Shown: positions 9,180 to 19,097 of the stretch, piece by piece
Layout of the letters: the number at the start of each line of letters is the position of its first letter
Position numbering within the stretch: position 1 is the first letter of the stretch
Assembly: GCF_001894745.1 (NCBI RefSeq)
Contig: NZ_BBYF01000010.1
Coordinates: 62,001-126,000, forward strand
Direction: 5' to 3'
DNA from: Paenibacillus sp. NAIST15-1
Lineage (GTDB): Bacteria; Bacillota; Bacilli; Paenibacillales; Paenibacillaceae
DNA length: 64,000 bases
The notes under the pieces: model-generated
The model's input: the letters and a program-made list of their open reading frames with translations, nothing else
Told to the model about the DNA's origin: nothing
The model's database searches: none
Position numbers and translations under genes: made by a program

Positions 9180-9394
9180 ATAGTGAAATAGGATCAGATT
9201 TCCGTTTTTAGTATAAAAATAGTTTGATTTTTTGAGACGATTTTCCTATGATTGATAAAAAAAAGTTATCGAATGAAAATTAAAATCTTTTAAGGTAAAG
9301 CTGACATAAGCATTTACAAATACGAAATTATCAAGTAGTATTATGAAAAAATATTCGTCTCTTGCTGAGGAATTGGTCATTCTTTCTTATTTTA

Positions 9395-9423
9395 TTGACC
9401 AATGTTCTATAAAAGAGTATATA
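9395..9423 (+). promoter_or_regulatory. SigA-type promoter P2 of the peptide transporter operon
   Basis: TTGACC, a 17-base spacer and TATATA. The start site would be near 9430, 80 bases before the binding-protein gene. Confidence 0.5.
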
Positions 9424-9509
9424 GCCGAACATTCGAAGCTAACTAGGTAATATGTATACAACTTTTATACTATTTATAAATGTCATCTAAGAAATAAGGG
9501 GAGAATGTT

Positions 9510-11240
9510 GTGAAAAAAAGTCTTAGCACCATGATTTGCTTATTGTTATCATTGACACTTATCCTGTCTGCTTGCGGAGGCGGAAATTCCTCTGAAAGTG
9601 CAGATAAGTCTACTGGCCAAAATACAGAACAACCTGCTGAAGAATTGGTAACCGATGGCTTGATTAAAGCTTCGGATGTATCCTTGTCTCCAGAGCTTGC
9701 GAAGAATCGTAAGGACACGATGATTATCGGCATCACGTCACCAAGCGGTATTTTTAACCCACTCTTTGCGGACTCGCAATATGATAACTTTATTAATAGC
9801 ACCCTATTCACCAGCATGATTGAAGTGAACAAAGACGGTACTTATAAAGAAGGGATCGCGGAGAAGTGGGAAATCTCTCCTGACAACCTTGTTTATACGT
9901 TTACACTTCGCGATGGTTTGAAGTACAGTGATAACACTCCTGTAACAGCGGACGACGTAGCATTCAGCTTGACTGTATTGCACGACAAGTCCTATGACGG
10001 TCCTTCTGACATTATCAAGGATGCTCATATCAAGGGCGGCAAAGAGTATAAAGAAGGAAAAGCAACATCCATCGAAGGTATTAAAGTTCTTGACCCACGC
10101 ACGATTCAAGTGACAACGACAGAAGTGAATGCATTGGCATTTTCCGCTATCGGTTCCGTAGGCGTGCTTCCTAAAGCAATCTACGGCAAGGATTACAAGC
10201 AAGGCAGTCTTGGTTACATGAGAGACCTCTTCACGCATCCGGTCGGCAATGGACCGTACAAGCTTGAAAAGTTCACTCCAGGTCAAGAGGCAGTATTGGT
10301 AGCAAACGAGCTCTTCTACCAAGGCAAACCTAAAATCGAGAAATTGATCTACAAATTCACGACGTCGGAAACGAATGTGCAATTGCTGCAAGCCGGCGAG
10401 ACGGATATGGATTTCATCGATGTTAACAAAGACACAATCGAGCAATTGAAAGAATTTGGATTCGTTGACGTTAACCTGTTCCCAGCGAACAGCTACGGTT
10501 ATATCGCGTTTAACCATAAGCATGACCAATTCAAGGACAAGCGTGTTCGCCAAGCATTGACATACGGTTTGAACCGTAAGGAAATCGTTGATGCGGTATA
10601 CCAAGGCTATGCAGACGTTCTGAACGTTCCGCAATCCAAAGTATCTTGGGCGTTCACAGATGATGTGAATAAGTACGATTTCGATCTGGAAAAGGCAAAA
10701 CAATTGCTGGATGAAGCAGGCTGGAAAGTCGGCGGTGACGGCATTCGTGAGAAAGACGGCAAGAAATTCAAGATTACGTTCACAGCAACTACTCCTAACC
10801 CTGTAAACGATGCAATCATTCCACTTGCTCAAGCAAGCTACAAAGAGCTTGGCATCGAATTCGTTGCAGAACAAATGGACTTCAATGCTGCTGTAGACAA
10901 GCGTAAAAAAGGCGATTTCGACATGATGTTCTTGGCGTGGGGCTTAACACCAGATCCGCAATCCGGTGAAAATGTGTTCAAGACTGGCGGTTCCCAGAAT
11001 GATGTTGGATACTCCAATCCGAAGGTTGATGAGTTGTTCACGAAAGCTGGAGCAATGGTAGACACTGAAAAACGTAAAGAGGTCTTTAAAGAACTGTATA
11101 AAGAGTTGAATGAGGATCTTCCTTACATCTTCTTGTACCAACGTCGTGATATGTGGGCGAACAACGCTCGCTTGCAAGGCTTCGATATGTCGCCATATCG
11201 CAACTTCACGTACAGCTTGCCACAATTGCAAATTCAATAG
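9510..11240 (+). CDS. oligopeptide/dipeptide ABC transporter substrate-binding lipoprotein (SBP family 5)
   Basis: A 576-residue lipoprotein with a signal peptide ending in the lipobox LSACGGG (Cys at about residue 22). A family 5 solute-binding fold follows: FNPLFADSQYDNFINSTLFTSM, TFTLRDGLKYSDNTPVTADDVAFSLTVL, HPVGNGPYKLEKFTPGQEAVLVAN and the VRQALTYGLNRKEIV block. It captures peptides outside the membrane for the permeases encoded next. Start is GTG at 9510 after AAGGGGAGA. It is the first gene of a five-gene operon and is separated from the permease by a hairpin that may keep its mRNA more abundant. The exact ligand cannot be read from the sequence. Confidence 0.92.
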   Translation: MKKSLSTMICLLLSLTLILSACGGGNSSESADKSTGQNTEQPAEELVTDGLIKASDVSLSPELAKNRKDTMIIGITSPSGIFNPLFADSQYDNFINSTLFTSMIEVNKDGTYKEGIAEKWEISPDNLVYTFTLRDGLKYSDNTPVTADDVAFSLTVLHDKSYDGPSDIIKDAHIKGGKEYKEGKATSIEGIKVLDPRTIQVTTTEVNALAFSAIGSVGVLPKAIYGKDYKQGSLGYMRDLFTHPVGNGPYKLEKFTPGQEAVLVANELFYQGKPKIEKLIYKFTTSETNVQLLQAGETDMDFIDVNKDTIEQLKEFGFVDVNLFPANSYGYIAFNHKHDQFKDKRVRQALTYGLNRKEIVDAVYQGYADVLNVPQSKVSWAFTDDVNKYDFDLEKAKQLLDEAGWKVGGDGIREKDGKKFKITFTATTPNPVNDAIIPLAQASYKELGIEFVAEQMDFNAAVDKRKKGDFDMMFLAWGLTPDPQSGENVFKTGGSQNDVGYSNPKVDELFTKAGAMVDTEKRKEVFKELYKELNEDLPYIFLYQRRDMWANNARLQGFDMSPYRNFTYSLPQLQIQ

Positions 11241-11267
11241 CCGCAAGGCAAATGAATTATGCCTGCA

Positions 11268-11295
11268 AAATGCTCAGCCTCCGGGCTGGGCATTT
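11268..11295 (+). terminator. intercistronic hairpin after the binding-protein gene
   Basis: A 12-bp stem (AAATGCTCAGCC against GGCTGGGCATTT, one G-U) with a TCCG tetraloop. No T-run follows, so partial termination or 3'-end protection of the upstream mRNA is more likely than full termination. Confidence 0.6.
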
Positions 11296-11324
11296 AGGCT
11301 TATATAAAGCTAGGAGGAATAATT

Positions 11325-12281
11325 ATGAAGCAATACGCCATTCGGCGGCTGTTACAATTGGTTCCTACGATAATAGGGGTATCCGTTATCCTGTTCGCCG
11401 TGTTTGCATTGGCACCGGGTAACTTTATCGATTCGAACCCGACGATTTCCAAAGAGCGCGCTGCTGAACTTAAAGCGATTCACGGTTTGGACAAGCCGCT
11501 TACTGAGCGTTACTTCACTTGGGCGAGCAACACACTCAAGGGTGATTTGGGGATGTCCATACAGCATAAGCAACCGGTTACAACTGTACTTAATCGCTAT
11601 ATGTGGAATTCCTTTATGATCGCTGCAATCGTATTAGTTTTATCATGGGCAATAGCAATTCTTGTCGGTGTATTTTCTGCTATCAGGCAATATTCATTTT
11701 TTGATGGGGTAGTTACGTTTCTCGTATTTGCCTTAATGTCATTGCCATCGTTCTTTGTTGGCTTATATGCAATTAAAGCGTTAGCTGTCGACTTCAAAAT
11801 ATTCCCTGTTGGCGGAATGTACACCTCCGGAAGCAATGCTACCGGATTGGCGCAATTCTGGGATTTGGTTCATCATTTAATGCTGCCAGTCATCGTGCTG
11901 ACTGCACTTAGTGTAGGTTCACTTACTCGTTATTTCCGTACGAGCATGCTGGAAGTTATCCGTCAGGATTATATCCGTACTGCACGTGCGAAAGGCCTAA
12001 AAGAAAGAACGGTTATTTTCAAACACGCGCTTCGCAATGCAATGCTGCCTGCAATTACTTTGCTGGGTATCGAGCTTCCGGGATTGTTCGGTGGCGCAAT
12101 GATTACGGAGAAAATCTTCAACTGGCCGGGTATCGGCCGCATCAACCTGGAAGCAATCACGTCGCGTGACTACTTCTTGTTGATGGGCTTCACGATGTTC
12201 TTGGCATTGCTCACTGTAGTCGGTAACTTCTTAGCTGACGTGCTGTACCGCGTGGCCGATCCACGTGTACGCATGAAATAG
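11325..12281 (+). CDS. peptide ABC transporter permease, OppB/DppB type
   Basis: A 318-residue inner permease with six predicted membrane segments. The N-terminus MKQYAIRRLLQLVPTIIGVS is characteristic of the DppB/OppB family. The cytoplasmic EAA-loop coupling motif is RTARAKGLKERTVIFKHALRN (about residues 220-240), followed by LLGIELPGLFGGAMITEKIFNWPGIG. AGGAGG precedes the ATG. It pairs with the next gene to form the transmembrane channel of the importer. Confidence 0.93.
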   Translation: MKQYAIRRLLQLVPTIIGVSVILFAVFALAPGNFIDSNPTISKERAAELKAIHGLDKPLTERYFTWASNTLKGDLGMSIQHKQPVTTVLNRYMWNSFMIAAIVLVLSWAIAILVGVFSAIRQYSFFDGVVTFLVFALMSLPSFFVGLYAIKALAVDFKIFPVGGMYTSGSNATGLAQFWDLVHHLMLPVIVLTALSVGSLTRYFRTSMLEVIRQDYIRTARAKGLKERTVIFKHALRNAMLPAITLLGIELPGLFGGAMITEKIFNWPGIGRINLEAITSRDYFLLMGFTMFLALLTVVGNFLADVLYRVADPRVRMK

Positions 12282-12297
12282 AAAGGGGAAAAAGCTC

Positions 12298-13218
12298 GTG
12301 TCTCAAACTGCTACTAACTCTGCAGCTGCAACAGCTGCTTCGAAGACGAAGCCTGCTTCCCCGTGGAGGTTGGCATTTAAGCAACTTAGCAAGAACAAAT
12401 TCGCAATGGGCGGAATTGTCGTTGTACTTTTGATGTTCATCATTTGCTTTATTGGCCCGCTGTTCTCGCCGTATTCATTGGATACGATGGGCCCAATGAA
12501 AAATAAAGGTCCTTCCGCTACGCACTGGCTTGGTACGGACAACCTGGGACGCGACATCCTGCTGCGGGTTATGCTCGCAGGCCGCGTTTCCTTGATCGTC
12601 GGACTCGTGGCGATGATTATCTCTGTCACAATCGGTAGTACGCTTGGCGCGATTGCAGGTTACTATCGCGGATGGGTTGATTCCATCATCATGCGTCTAG
12701 CAGATATTATGATGTCGATTCCTAGTTTGCCGCTCCTGATCATTCTTGGTGCGGTTCTATCGGATATGAAGGTTCCGCCGGATAAGCGGATTTACGTGGT
12801 TATGTTCTTGCTTGGATTCATGAGCTGGCCGAGCTTGTCCCGTCTCGTGCGCGGGCAGATCTTAATGCTTCGTGAACAGGAGTTCATGCAAGCGGCAGAA
12901 GTGCTTGGTCTGCGTGACCGCCGCAAAATCTTCCGCCACTTGTTGCCGAACACGATTCCGATCATTATCGTCGTAGCGACATTGACGGTTGCAGGTGCAA
13001 TTCTGCAAGAGTCGGTATTGAGTTACTTGGGTCTAGGGGTAGTACCGCCGACACCGTCATGGGGGAACATGATTACGGCCGCGAACAACTTGATTGATTT
13101 CCAGAAGCGTCCATGGCTGTGGATTCCGCCTGGCGTATGTATTTTCTTGACAGTAATTTCGATTAACATCATTGGTGACGGCTTGCGGGACGTCCTCGAT
13201 CCGAAAATGAAGAGGTAG
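12298..13218 (+). CDS. peptide ABC transporter permease, OppC/DppC type
   Basis: A 306-residue permease starting at GTG after AAAGGGGAAAAAG. It has an Ala/Thr-rich cytoplasmic N-terminus, then WRLAFKQLSKNKFAMGGIVVVLL and the family signature HWLGTDNLGRDILLRVMLAGRVSL. The EAA loop is QAAEVLGLRDRRKIFRHLLPN, and VLSYLGLGVVPPTPSWGNM lies near the C-terminus. It follows oppB-type by 16 bases and is followed by the ATPase gene after 9 bases, so all are one operon. Confidence 0.93.
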   Translation: MSQTATNSAAATAASKTKPASPWRLAFKQLSKNKFAMGGIVVVLLMFIICFIGPLFSPYSLDTMGPMKNKGPSATHWLGTDNLGRDILLRVMLAGRVSLIVGLVAMIISVTIGSTLGAIAGYYRGWVDSIIMRLADIMMSIPSLPLLIILGAVLSDMKVPPDKRIYVVMFLLGFMSWPSLSRLVRGQILMLREQEFMQAAEVLGLRDRRKIFRHLLPNTIPIIIVVATLTVAGAILQESVLSYLGLGVVPPTPSWGNMITAANNLIDFQKRPWLWIPPGVCIFLTVISINIIGDGLRDVLDPKMKR

Positions 13219-13227
13219 GGATACGTT

Positions 13228-14211
13228 ATGTCAAATAACTTGATCGAATTTCGCAATTTGCGGACGAATTTCTATACTAGCAGTGGCGTCGTAAGAGCGG
13301 TCAATGATGTCAGCTTCTCAATTAAAGAAGGAGAAACGCTGTGTGTCGTTGGTGAATCCGGATGCGGAAAAAGCGTAACAGCGATGTCTCTTATGCGTCT
13401 TGTCTCTCCTCCGGGTAAAGTGGAGGGTGGACAGATCTTATATAATGGCAAAGACTTGCTTGGAATTAAGGAACGTGAAATGCGCCAGATCCGCGGTAAC
13501 GAAATCGCGATGATCTTCCAGGAGCCGATGACGTCTCTGAACCCGGTATTTACGATCGGGGAACAGCTGACAGAACCGATCCTGCTGCATAAAGGCGTTA
13601 CGAAGAAGGAAGCAAAAAAACGTGCGATTGATCTGATCGAACTGGTCGGCATTCCACGTGCGGCACAAATCTTCGATGCATATCCGCATGAGCTTAGCGG
13701 TGGTATGCGTCAACGGATTATGATCGCGATTGCGCTTAGCTGTGATCCGAAGCTTCTCATTGCGGATGAGCCGACAACGGCGCTCGACGTAACGATTCAA
13801 GCACAGATCTTGGATTTGATGCGCAACATTAAGAAGGAATTCAATACGGCGATTATGATGATCACGCATGACCTTGGTGTCGTAGCGGAAATGGCTGACC
13901 ATGTTGTCGTTATGTATGCAGGTAAAGTGATTGAAGAAGCTCCTGTGCTTGAGCTCTTCAAAAATCCGAAGCATCCATATACGCAGGGCCTCTTGAAGGC
14001 AAAGCCGGTCATCAATGAGCGTATGGAGCGTTTATATACGATTCCGGGACAGGTTCCGAACCCTGTTGAACTCGGAGAGAACTGTTATTTCAATGATCGT
14101 TGCGAGCATTGCATGTCCATCTGTACGGATAAGCAGCCTCAGCTTAAGGTGTATGACAACAAACATAAGACAGCATGCTGGCTGTATGAAAAGGGAGGGG
14201 ACGTACAATGA
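13228..14211 (+). CDS. peptide ABC transporter ATP-binding protein, OppD/DppD type
   Basis: A 327-residue ATPase with Walker [10 protein letters not shown]-loop [12 protein letters not shown], signature LSGGMRQR, Walker [13 protein letters not shown] and H-loop MITHDLGVV. It also has the C-terminal oligopeptide-transporter extension with four Cys ([14 protein letters not shown]), which in the family can bind an Fe-S cluster. It powers import together with the next protein. Its stop overlaps the next start by 4 bases (ATGA). Confidence 0.93.
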   Translation: MSNNLIEFRNLRTNFYTSSGVVRAVNDVSFSIKEGETLCVVGESGCGKSVTAMSLMRLVSPPGKVEGGQILYNGKDLLGIKEREMRQIRGNEIAMIFQEPMTSLNPVFTIGEQLTEPILLHKGVTKKEAKKRAIDLIELVGIPRAAQIFDAYPHELSGGMRQRIMIAIALSCDPKLLIADEPTTALDVTIQAQILDLMRNIKKEFNTAIMMITHDLGVVAEMADHVVVMYAGKVIEEAPVLELFKNPKHPYTQGLLKAKPVINERMERLYTIPGQVPNPVELGENCYFNDRCEHCMSICTDKQPQLKVYDNKHKTACWLYEKGGDVQ

Positions 14212-15176
14212 GTCAACAACCGTTGCTACAAGTAGACAATTTGAAAAAATACTTCCCCATCCAGGGCGGTATTTTATCCAAAACGGTAGGCCATGTTCGT
14301 GCGGTTGACGGTGTGTCCTTCAGCTTGAATAAAGGGGAAGCGCTTGGTCTCGTAGGGGAATCTGGATGCGGTAAGTCAACTACAGGTCGTACCATTCTTC
14401 GCCTGCTCGACAAGACGGATGGTCAAGTATTGTTCAACGGCGTAGAGATTCATGACTTGTCGAAAAAGGAACTGCGCAGTATGCGTCCCAAGATGCAGCT
14501 TGTGTTCCAGGATCCGTACAGCTCCTTGAACCCGCGTATTAAGATCGGCGATGCAATCGGCGAAGCCTTGATTGACCACGGCATTTCTTCGAAGAACGAA
14601 GTGCGTGATCGGGTCAAAGAAATTTTGACGATTTGCGGTCTTGCTCCTTACCATATCGATCGCTACCCTCATGAATTCTCTGGTGGTCAACGCCAGCGTA
14701 TCGGGATTGCACGTGCCTTAGTATTGAATCCTGAATTTATCGTAGCGGATGAGCCGGTATCGGCGCTCGACGTATCGATTCAAGCACAGATCATCAACTT
14801 GCTGAGTGATCTGCAAGAGCAGAAGAACCTGACGTACTTGTTCATTTCTCACGACTTGTCGGTCGTTGAGCATTTGTGCAACCGTATCGGGGTTATGTAC
14901 TTGGGCTCGCTCGTTGAGATGGCTCCTCGTGATGAGCTGTTCAGAAATCCGCTTCATCCGTACACGAAGGCATTGCTGTCTGCGGTGCCTGTACCAGATC
15001 CAACACGCAAGCCTGATCGGATCGTATTGCAAGGGGATATTCCAAGCCCGGCGAACCCTCCATCCGGCTGTAAGTTCCATACGCGCTGTCCGTTTGCGAC
15101 AGACATCTGTAAGCAGGCGGTTCCGGAGTATCGTGATATGGGCGGCGGACATCAGGTTGCTTGCCATTTGGTCTAA
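14208..15176 (+). CDS. peptide ABC transporter ATP-binding protein, OppF/DppF type
   Basis: A 322-residue ATPase, last gene of the operon. Walker [11 protein letters not shown]-loop [12 protein letters not shown], signature FSGGQRQR, Walker [13 protein letters not shown] and H-loop FISHDLSVV are all intact. The C-terminal extension has [14 protein letters not shown]. The partner ATPase is encoded just upstream with a 4-base overlap. A strong terminator follows. Confidence 0.93.
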   Translation: MSQQPLLQVDNLKKYFPIQGGILSKTVGHVRAVDGVSFSLNKGEALGLVGESGCGKSTTGRTILRLLDKTDGQVLFNGVEIHDLSKKELRSMRPKMQLVFQDPYSSLNPRIKIGDAIGEALIDHGISSKNEVRDRVKEILTICGLAPYHIDRYPHEFSGGQRQRIGIARALVLNPEFIVADEPVSALDVSIQAQIINLLSDLQEQKNLTYLFISHDLSVVEHLCNRIGVMYLGSLVEMAPRDELFRNPLHPYTKALLSAVPVPDPTRKPDRIVLQGDIPSPANPPSGCKFHTRCPFATDICKQAVPEYRDMGGGHQVACHLV

Positions 15177-15198
15177 TTTGAATAATTCTCGTTATTTG

Positions 15199-15233
15199 CA
15201 GGCTGTCTCATCCAAGATGAGGCAGCCTGTTTT
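15199..15233 (+). terminator. intrinsic terminator of the peptide transporter operon
   Basis: CAGGCTGTCTCATC and GATGAGGCAGCCTG form a 14-bp stem (one G-U) with a 3-base loop and TTTT. Confidence 0.85.
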
Positions 15234-15334
15234 GCGTACGCTGGCAGAGAGAACTTTCCTTTAGTAATATGACAGAGGATGACATCATTAAGGTCTATAA
15301 TGAGGGAAACAATCAATGAAAGGGGTGGCCATTT

Positions 15335-15880
15335 ATGGGGCGAAGCATCATTCTTGATTTAGCCGTTACGATAGACGGTTTTATTGAAGGGAAGAATGGA
15401 GAAGTAGATTGGTGCATGATGGACGCTGAGATGGGGTTTACTCATTTCTTACATCAAATTGATACGATTTTGTATGGAAGAAAAAGTTACGATTTATGGG
15501 GACAATTTACGCCAGGAAGCGAAAGTACGGAAGCTGAAAAAGAAATGTGGGAACTCGTGCACAGTAAAGAGAAGTATGTGTTCTCCAAGACGCAAAAAGG
15601 AACTGATAATCAAGCGATATTCATAAATGACAATATCCTTGAAGAAGTAAATGCATTAAAGAATAAGCCTGGTAAAGACATCTGGCTGTATGGTGGAGCA
15701 AGCCTTATCACAACTTTTATCCGTTTAGGTCTTGTTGATGAATTCAGATTATCAGTTCACCCTGTTATTTTGGGCGAAGGGAAACCATTGTTTATGGATA
15801 TAAAACAGAGGTTGAATGTAAAGTTGGTTCATACAAGAACATTCTCCTCTGGCGTTGTACAACTAATCTATAGAACATAA
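15335..15880 (+). CDS. dihydrofolate reductase/RibD C-terminal domain family protein
   Basis: A 181-residue protein with the DHFR/RibD-reductase fold: ILDLAVTIDGFIEGKNGEVDW at the start, a YGRKSYDLWG strand, a DIWLYGGASLITTFI nucleotide-binding turn and DEFRLSVHPVILGEGKPLF near the end. Such stand-alone proteins (YyaP/YwjB type) are NADPH-fold reductases of unknown substrate. AAAGGGGTGG precedes the ATG. A TATAAT-like box near 15295 may be its -10 element, without a clear -35. It appears to be a single-gene unit. Confidence 0.85.
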   Translation: MGRSIILDLAVTIDGFIEGKNGEVDWCMMDAEMGFTHFLHQIDTILYGRKSYDLWGQFTPGSESTEAEKEMWELVHSKEKYVFSKTQKGTDNQAIFINDNILEEVNALKNKPGKDIWLYGGASLITTFIRLGLVDEFRLSVHPVILGEGKPLFMDIKQRLNVKLVHTRTFSSGVVQLIYRT

Positions 15881-15968
15881 TATTGCATGTCAATAATCAA
15901 AACTATCATCATGAAAATCGGGATTGGATCCAGCATTGTTTAGCCTACAATTTATTTTTGCAGAACAA

Positions 15969-15999
15969 GAAGCCCGCTCGGTATAACAGAGCGGGCTTC
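15969..15999. terminator. bidirectional terminator between the DHFR-like gene and ilvD
   Basis: GAAGCCCGCTC and GAGCGGGCTTC form a perfect 11-bp stem with a 9-base loop and lie between two convergent genes. Confidence 0.8.
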
Positions 16000-16030
16000 C
16001 TTATTGCAACAATACGTATTAAAAATAGAA

Positions 16031-17716
16031 TTAGATCTTTAAAATACCGCCTTGGCTTGCATTCGTAACGAGCTTGGAGTAGCGGGCGAGATATCCGGAC
16101 TTCACCTTCGGCTCGAAGCCTTTCCAACCAGCACGACGTCGTTCAAGCTCTTCATCGGATACTTGGAGCTCGATCTTGCGGTTGTTAAGGTCGAGTTCAA
16201 TAATATCCCCATCTTCAACGAAGGCGATTGGGCCGCCTTCTGCTGCTTCAGGCGAGATGTGACCAATGCTGATGCCGCGGGAAGCGCCAGAGAAGCGTCC
16301 GTCTGTAATCAGACCTACCTTAGCGCCCAAGCCCATGCCGACAATTTGCGAGGTCGGAGCAAGCATCTCAGGCATGCCTGGACCGCCCTTAGGGCCTTCA
16401 TAGCGGATGACTACTACATGGCCTTCCTTGACTTTGCCGTTCGCGATACCAGCCAATGCTTCGTCCTGGGAGTCGAAGCAGATTGCAGGGCCCATGTGAT
16501 GCCCGCCAACGGACGGATCAACCGCGCCGACCTTAACAATCGCACCTTCTGGAGCCAGATTACCGAACAGAACGGCCAAGCCGCCGCGCTCGCTGTGCGG
16601 GTTATCCAAGGTGTGAATCACATCGGTATCGAGAATTGGGCTGTCCGCCACATTCTCACGCAATGTATTGCCTGTTACGGTAATGCACTCGCCGTGGAGG
16701 GCGCCTTCCTTCTTGAACAGCTCGTTTAGAACCGCGCTGACGCCGCCAGCGTTGTGCACATCTTCAATATGATAATCGGAAGCAGGCGCAATCTTGGCCA
16801 AGTGAGGCACACGCGCTGCTACTTCGTTAATACGTTCAATTGGATATTCAAAGCCAGCTTCTCTTGCGATAGCAAGCGTATGAAGCACCGTATTCGTGGA
16901 ACCGCCCATCGCCATATCAACGGCAAAGGCATTGTCGATAGCTTCCATTGTTACGATGTCGCGCGGCTTAATGTCCTTCTCAATGAGACTCATCAGCTGC
17001 TTCGCGGATTTCTTGACGAATTCGCGGCGTTCAGGCGCTACAGCAAGGATCGTTCCGTTGCCCGGAAGCGCAATTCCGAGTGCTTCTGCCAAGCAGTTCA
17101 TAGAGTTGGCTGTGAACATGCCGGAACAGGATCCGCATGTTGGACAACCATACTGCTCCAATTCTTGAAGTCCTTTATCGTCAATCTTGCCGGCTTGATA
17201 AGCACCAACACCTTCGAACACGCTGGAGAGGGAGATGGAGCGGCCGTTGGAATCCTTACCAGCCTTCATTGGCCCGCCGCTGACGAATACAGTCGGGATG
17301 TTGACGCGCAATGCGCCCATAATCATACCTGGTGTAATCTTGTCACAGTTCGGAATACATACCATACCGTCGAACCAGTGTGCGGATACAACGGTTTCAA
17401 GGGAATCTGCGATAATCTCACGGCTTGGCAGCGAGTAGCGCATGCCGATATGGCCCATGGCAATCCCATCATCGACGCCAATGGTATTGAATTCAAATGG
17501 AACACCGCCGGCTTCGCGAATGGCTTCCTTTACAATTTTACCGAATTCCTGCAAATGTACATGACCGGGAACGATATCGATATACGAGTTGCATACTGCA
17601 ATGAACGGCTTGTCGAAATCTTCTTCCTTAACGCCTGCGGCACGCAGCAAGCTGCGATGAGGTGCACGATCAAAGCCCTTTTTAATCATGTCTGAGCGCA
17701 TCTTTTTGGCTGTCAT
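16031..17716 (-). CDS. ilvD: dihydroxy-acid dehydratase
   Basis: A 561-residue IlvD/Edd-family dehydratase that makes 2-keto acids in isoleucine, valine and leucine synthesis (and feeds pantothenate). The cluster ligands and signature are visible: [11 protein letters not shown] (Cys), [19 protein letters not shown] (Cys pair), [17 protein letters not shown] and [14 protein letters not shown] near the C-terminus. I chose the ATG at 17716, with GGAGG 9 bases upstream and the family N-terminus [23 protein letters not shown]. The gene stands alone; no other ilv or leu gene is near, and no T-box is visible in its upstream region. Confidence 0.96.
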   Translation of the reverse strand: MTAKKMRSDMIKKGFDRAPHRSLLRAAGVKEEDFDKPFIAVCNSYIDIVPGHVHLQEFGKIVKEAIREAGGVPFEFNTIGVDDGIAMGHIGMRYSLPSREIIADSLETVVSAHWFDGMVCIPNCDKITPGMIMGALRVNIPTVFVSGGPMKAGKDSNGRSISLSSVFEGVGAYQAGKIDDKGLQELEQYGCPTCGSCSGMFTANSMNCLAEALGIALPGNGTILAVAPERREFVKKSAKQLMSLIEKDIKPRDIVTMEAIDNAFAVDMAMGGSTNTVLHTLAIAREAGFEYPIERINEVAARVPHLAKIAPASDYHIEDVHNAGGVSAVLNELFKKEGALHGECITVTGNTLRENVADSPILDTDVIHTLDNPHSERGGLAVLFGNLAPEGAIVKVGAVDPSVGGHHMGPAICFDSQDEALAGIANGKVKEGHVVVIRYEGPKGGPGMPEMLAPTSQIVGMGLGAKVGLITDGRFSGASRGISIGHISPEAAEGGPIAFVEDGDIIELDLNNRKIELQVSDEELERRRAGWKGFEPKVKSGYLARYSKLVTNASQGGILKI

Positions 17717-17902
17717 ATGGTAAACCTCCATCTCATGTCCTTCCCGTCGCGCGGGACGAGTCCTATTTTTCTACGTCTTACATAAAATCGAACTTTTGAA
17801 TGGCTTTTTCTAGTGCTTGCCAATGGGTTTCTTAGTAGTCTATCACAACTGTTGGGGTTTTTCTACCAATCCATTCTAGGTGAACACGCTGTTGCACGTA
17901 CA

Positions 17903-17952
17903 AAAACACCGCAAGAAAACAGCATGCAAAAATGCAGATTCTCGCGGTGTTT
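17903..17952 (-). terminator. terminator of the acyltransferase gene
   Basis: Read on the minus strand, AAACACCGCGAGAAT pairs with the TTTTCTTGCGGTGTTTTTG side across a 20-base loop that itself contains TGCATTTTTGCA. The T-run follows on the minus strand. Confidence 0.65.
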
Positions 17953-18005
17953 GGACAATGATTGTGAGCCGAAACCAGCTCGTATGTGACAGCAAGTATA
18001 ATCGA

Positions 18006-19097
18006 TCAGCTATGCTTGATTTTCGCGCGGAACAGCTTATGGCGTATCCATCCTGCAATCGGATCCCACTTCGGCTCAATAATCGGATGGAGCCATGCCG
18101 TAACCTGCGGCTGCGCCAGCAGAACAGCACCGGCAATAGACGCCGTGATCAGCAGTGCTGCGCTCCAACCTGACGTAATATGGGCATATACACCTGTCAG
18201 CACGACGAAGCGAATAATTAGCCCATGGAGGAGAAACACGTACAAAGTTCGCTTGCCTAAGCTTGTTAAATGAGTTTCCCGTATTGGCACCCAAGCCAAG
18301 AAGGCAGCGGAAGCAACTATTTGCGTCAAGTAGATGACGGTACGGTTGAATAGGGCAAGCCAACCGGACTGTGTCCATCCAAGCTCATGGAAGGTCATAT
18401 GATTCATGAACCAGATAGGATTGATAGGCTCAGACATCATATAGAGCACGACAAGCAGCGCCATGGATATGGCAACCCCTATATACCGCACGAACGGTGT
18501 CAGCCATGCCCGAAATCTCTCATAAGAGAATGTGTACCCAATAACGAAGAACGGCAAATAGACGACCGAACGAGAAATGCCGAGCCACGCGCCCTGGAGC
18601 GGCAGAAAGCCGACTAGAAATCCTAATACAATGGAGATAAGCAGTGGATGACTTATCGAAAAACGCGTGAACATTTTCATCATAAGTCTCCAAAATAGAT
18701 GGCCGACTAAGAACCAGAGCAGCAAATATGGAATGAAAAAGGAATGACTAATGCCTGGTACGCGAAACACAAGATAATCAAGCAGCGAGTAGATCGTTTG
18801 AAAAATAATATATTGAAGTGCGATTTGCTTCAGGATACGAATACCTGCTGCACCGTTTAGATTGCTGCGTGCAAAATATCCTGTGATGAACACGAATAAA
18901 GGCATGTGGAATGTAAAAATCCAAAGGAAAATAGCTTTCATCTCAGGCATGCGCATGATGAGTGGTTCAATCGCATTGCCGACAAAGACGCATACAATTA
19001 GTAGAAATCGCAAATTTAAGCCGAACGTCTCTCCACTTTTCGTTAACGTTGACGGCCCGCATCCGGGGGCAGTGGGGATACTAAGGTGCTCCCGCAT
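18006..19097 (-). CDS. acyltransferase 3 family membrane protein
   Basis: A 363-residue integral membrane protein with about ten hydrophobic segments. It has the acyltransferase 3/OafA-like layout: NLRFLLIVCVFVGNAIEPL, TFHMPLFVFITGYFARSN with the conserved His and FITGYF motif, YLLLWFLVGHLFW, and LGKRTLYVFLLHGLIIR near the end. Such proteins move acyl groups onto exported sugars or peptidoglycan; the substrate here is unknown. AAGGAGGG lies just before the ATG at 19097, so I start there rather than at an ATG 26 codons upstream. It appears to be monocistronic. Confidence 0.82.
   Translation of the reverse strand: MREHLSIPTAPGCGPSTLTKSGETFGLNLRFLLIVCVFVGNAIEPLIMRMPEMKAIFLWIFTFHMPLFVFITGYFARSNLNGAAGIRILKQIALQYIIFQTIYSLLDYLVFRVPGISHSFFIPYLLLWFLVGHLFWRLMMKMFTRFSISHPLLISIVLGFLVGFLPLQGAWLGISRSVVYLPFFVIGYTFSYERFRAWLTPFVRYIGVAISMALLVVLYMMSEPINPIWFMNHMTFHELGWTQSGWLALFNRTVIYLTQIVASAAFLAWVPIRETHLTSLGKRTLYVFLLHGLIIRFVVLTGVYAHITSGWSAALLITASIAGAVLLAQPQVTAWLHPIIEPKWDPIAGWIRHKLFRAKIKHS

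Larger units (their letters stand above)
8989..9509. other. 520-base AT-rich intergenic and leader region of the peptide transporter operon
   Basis: No ORF is supported here. The region holds a terminator for the deacetylase gene (9023-9067) and two SigA-type promoter candidates (9151-9179 and 9395-9423). Transcripts from the first would carry a leader of about 320 nt. Local AATT-rich runs might contain a CodY site, but I could not find a convincing match. Confidence 0.7.

Noticed and set aside
9804..10874. 356-codon minus-strand ORF opposite the peptide-binding protein gene
   Set aside because: It is antisense to a clear family 5 binding protein and has a Cys- and Phe-rich product typical of a shadow frame.
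16052..17695. Long plus-strand ORFs (up to 313 codons) opposite ilvD
   Set aside because: They lie fully inside the antisense strand of a strongly conserved dehydratase and have no ribosome binding site or family likeness.
17717..17900. Search for a T-box before ilvD
   Set aside because: No AGGGTGGNACCGCG-type motif or specifier-loop structure was seen in the upstream region.
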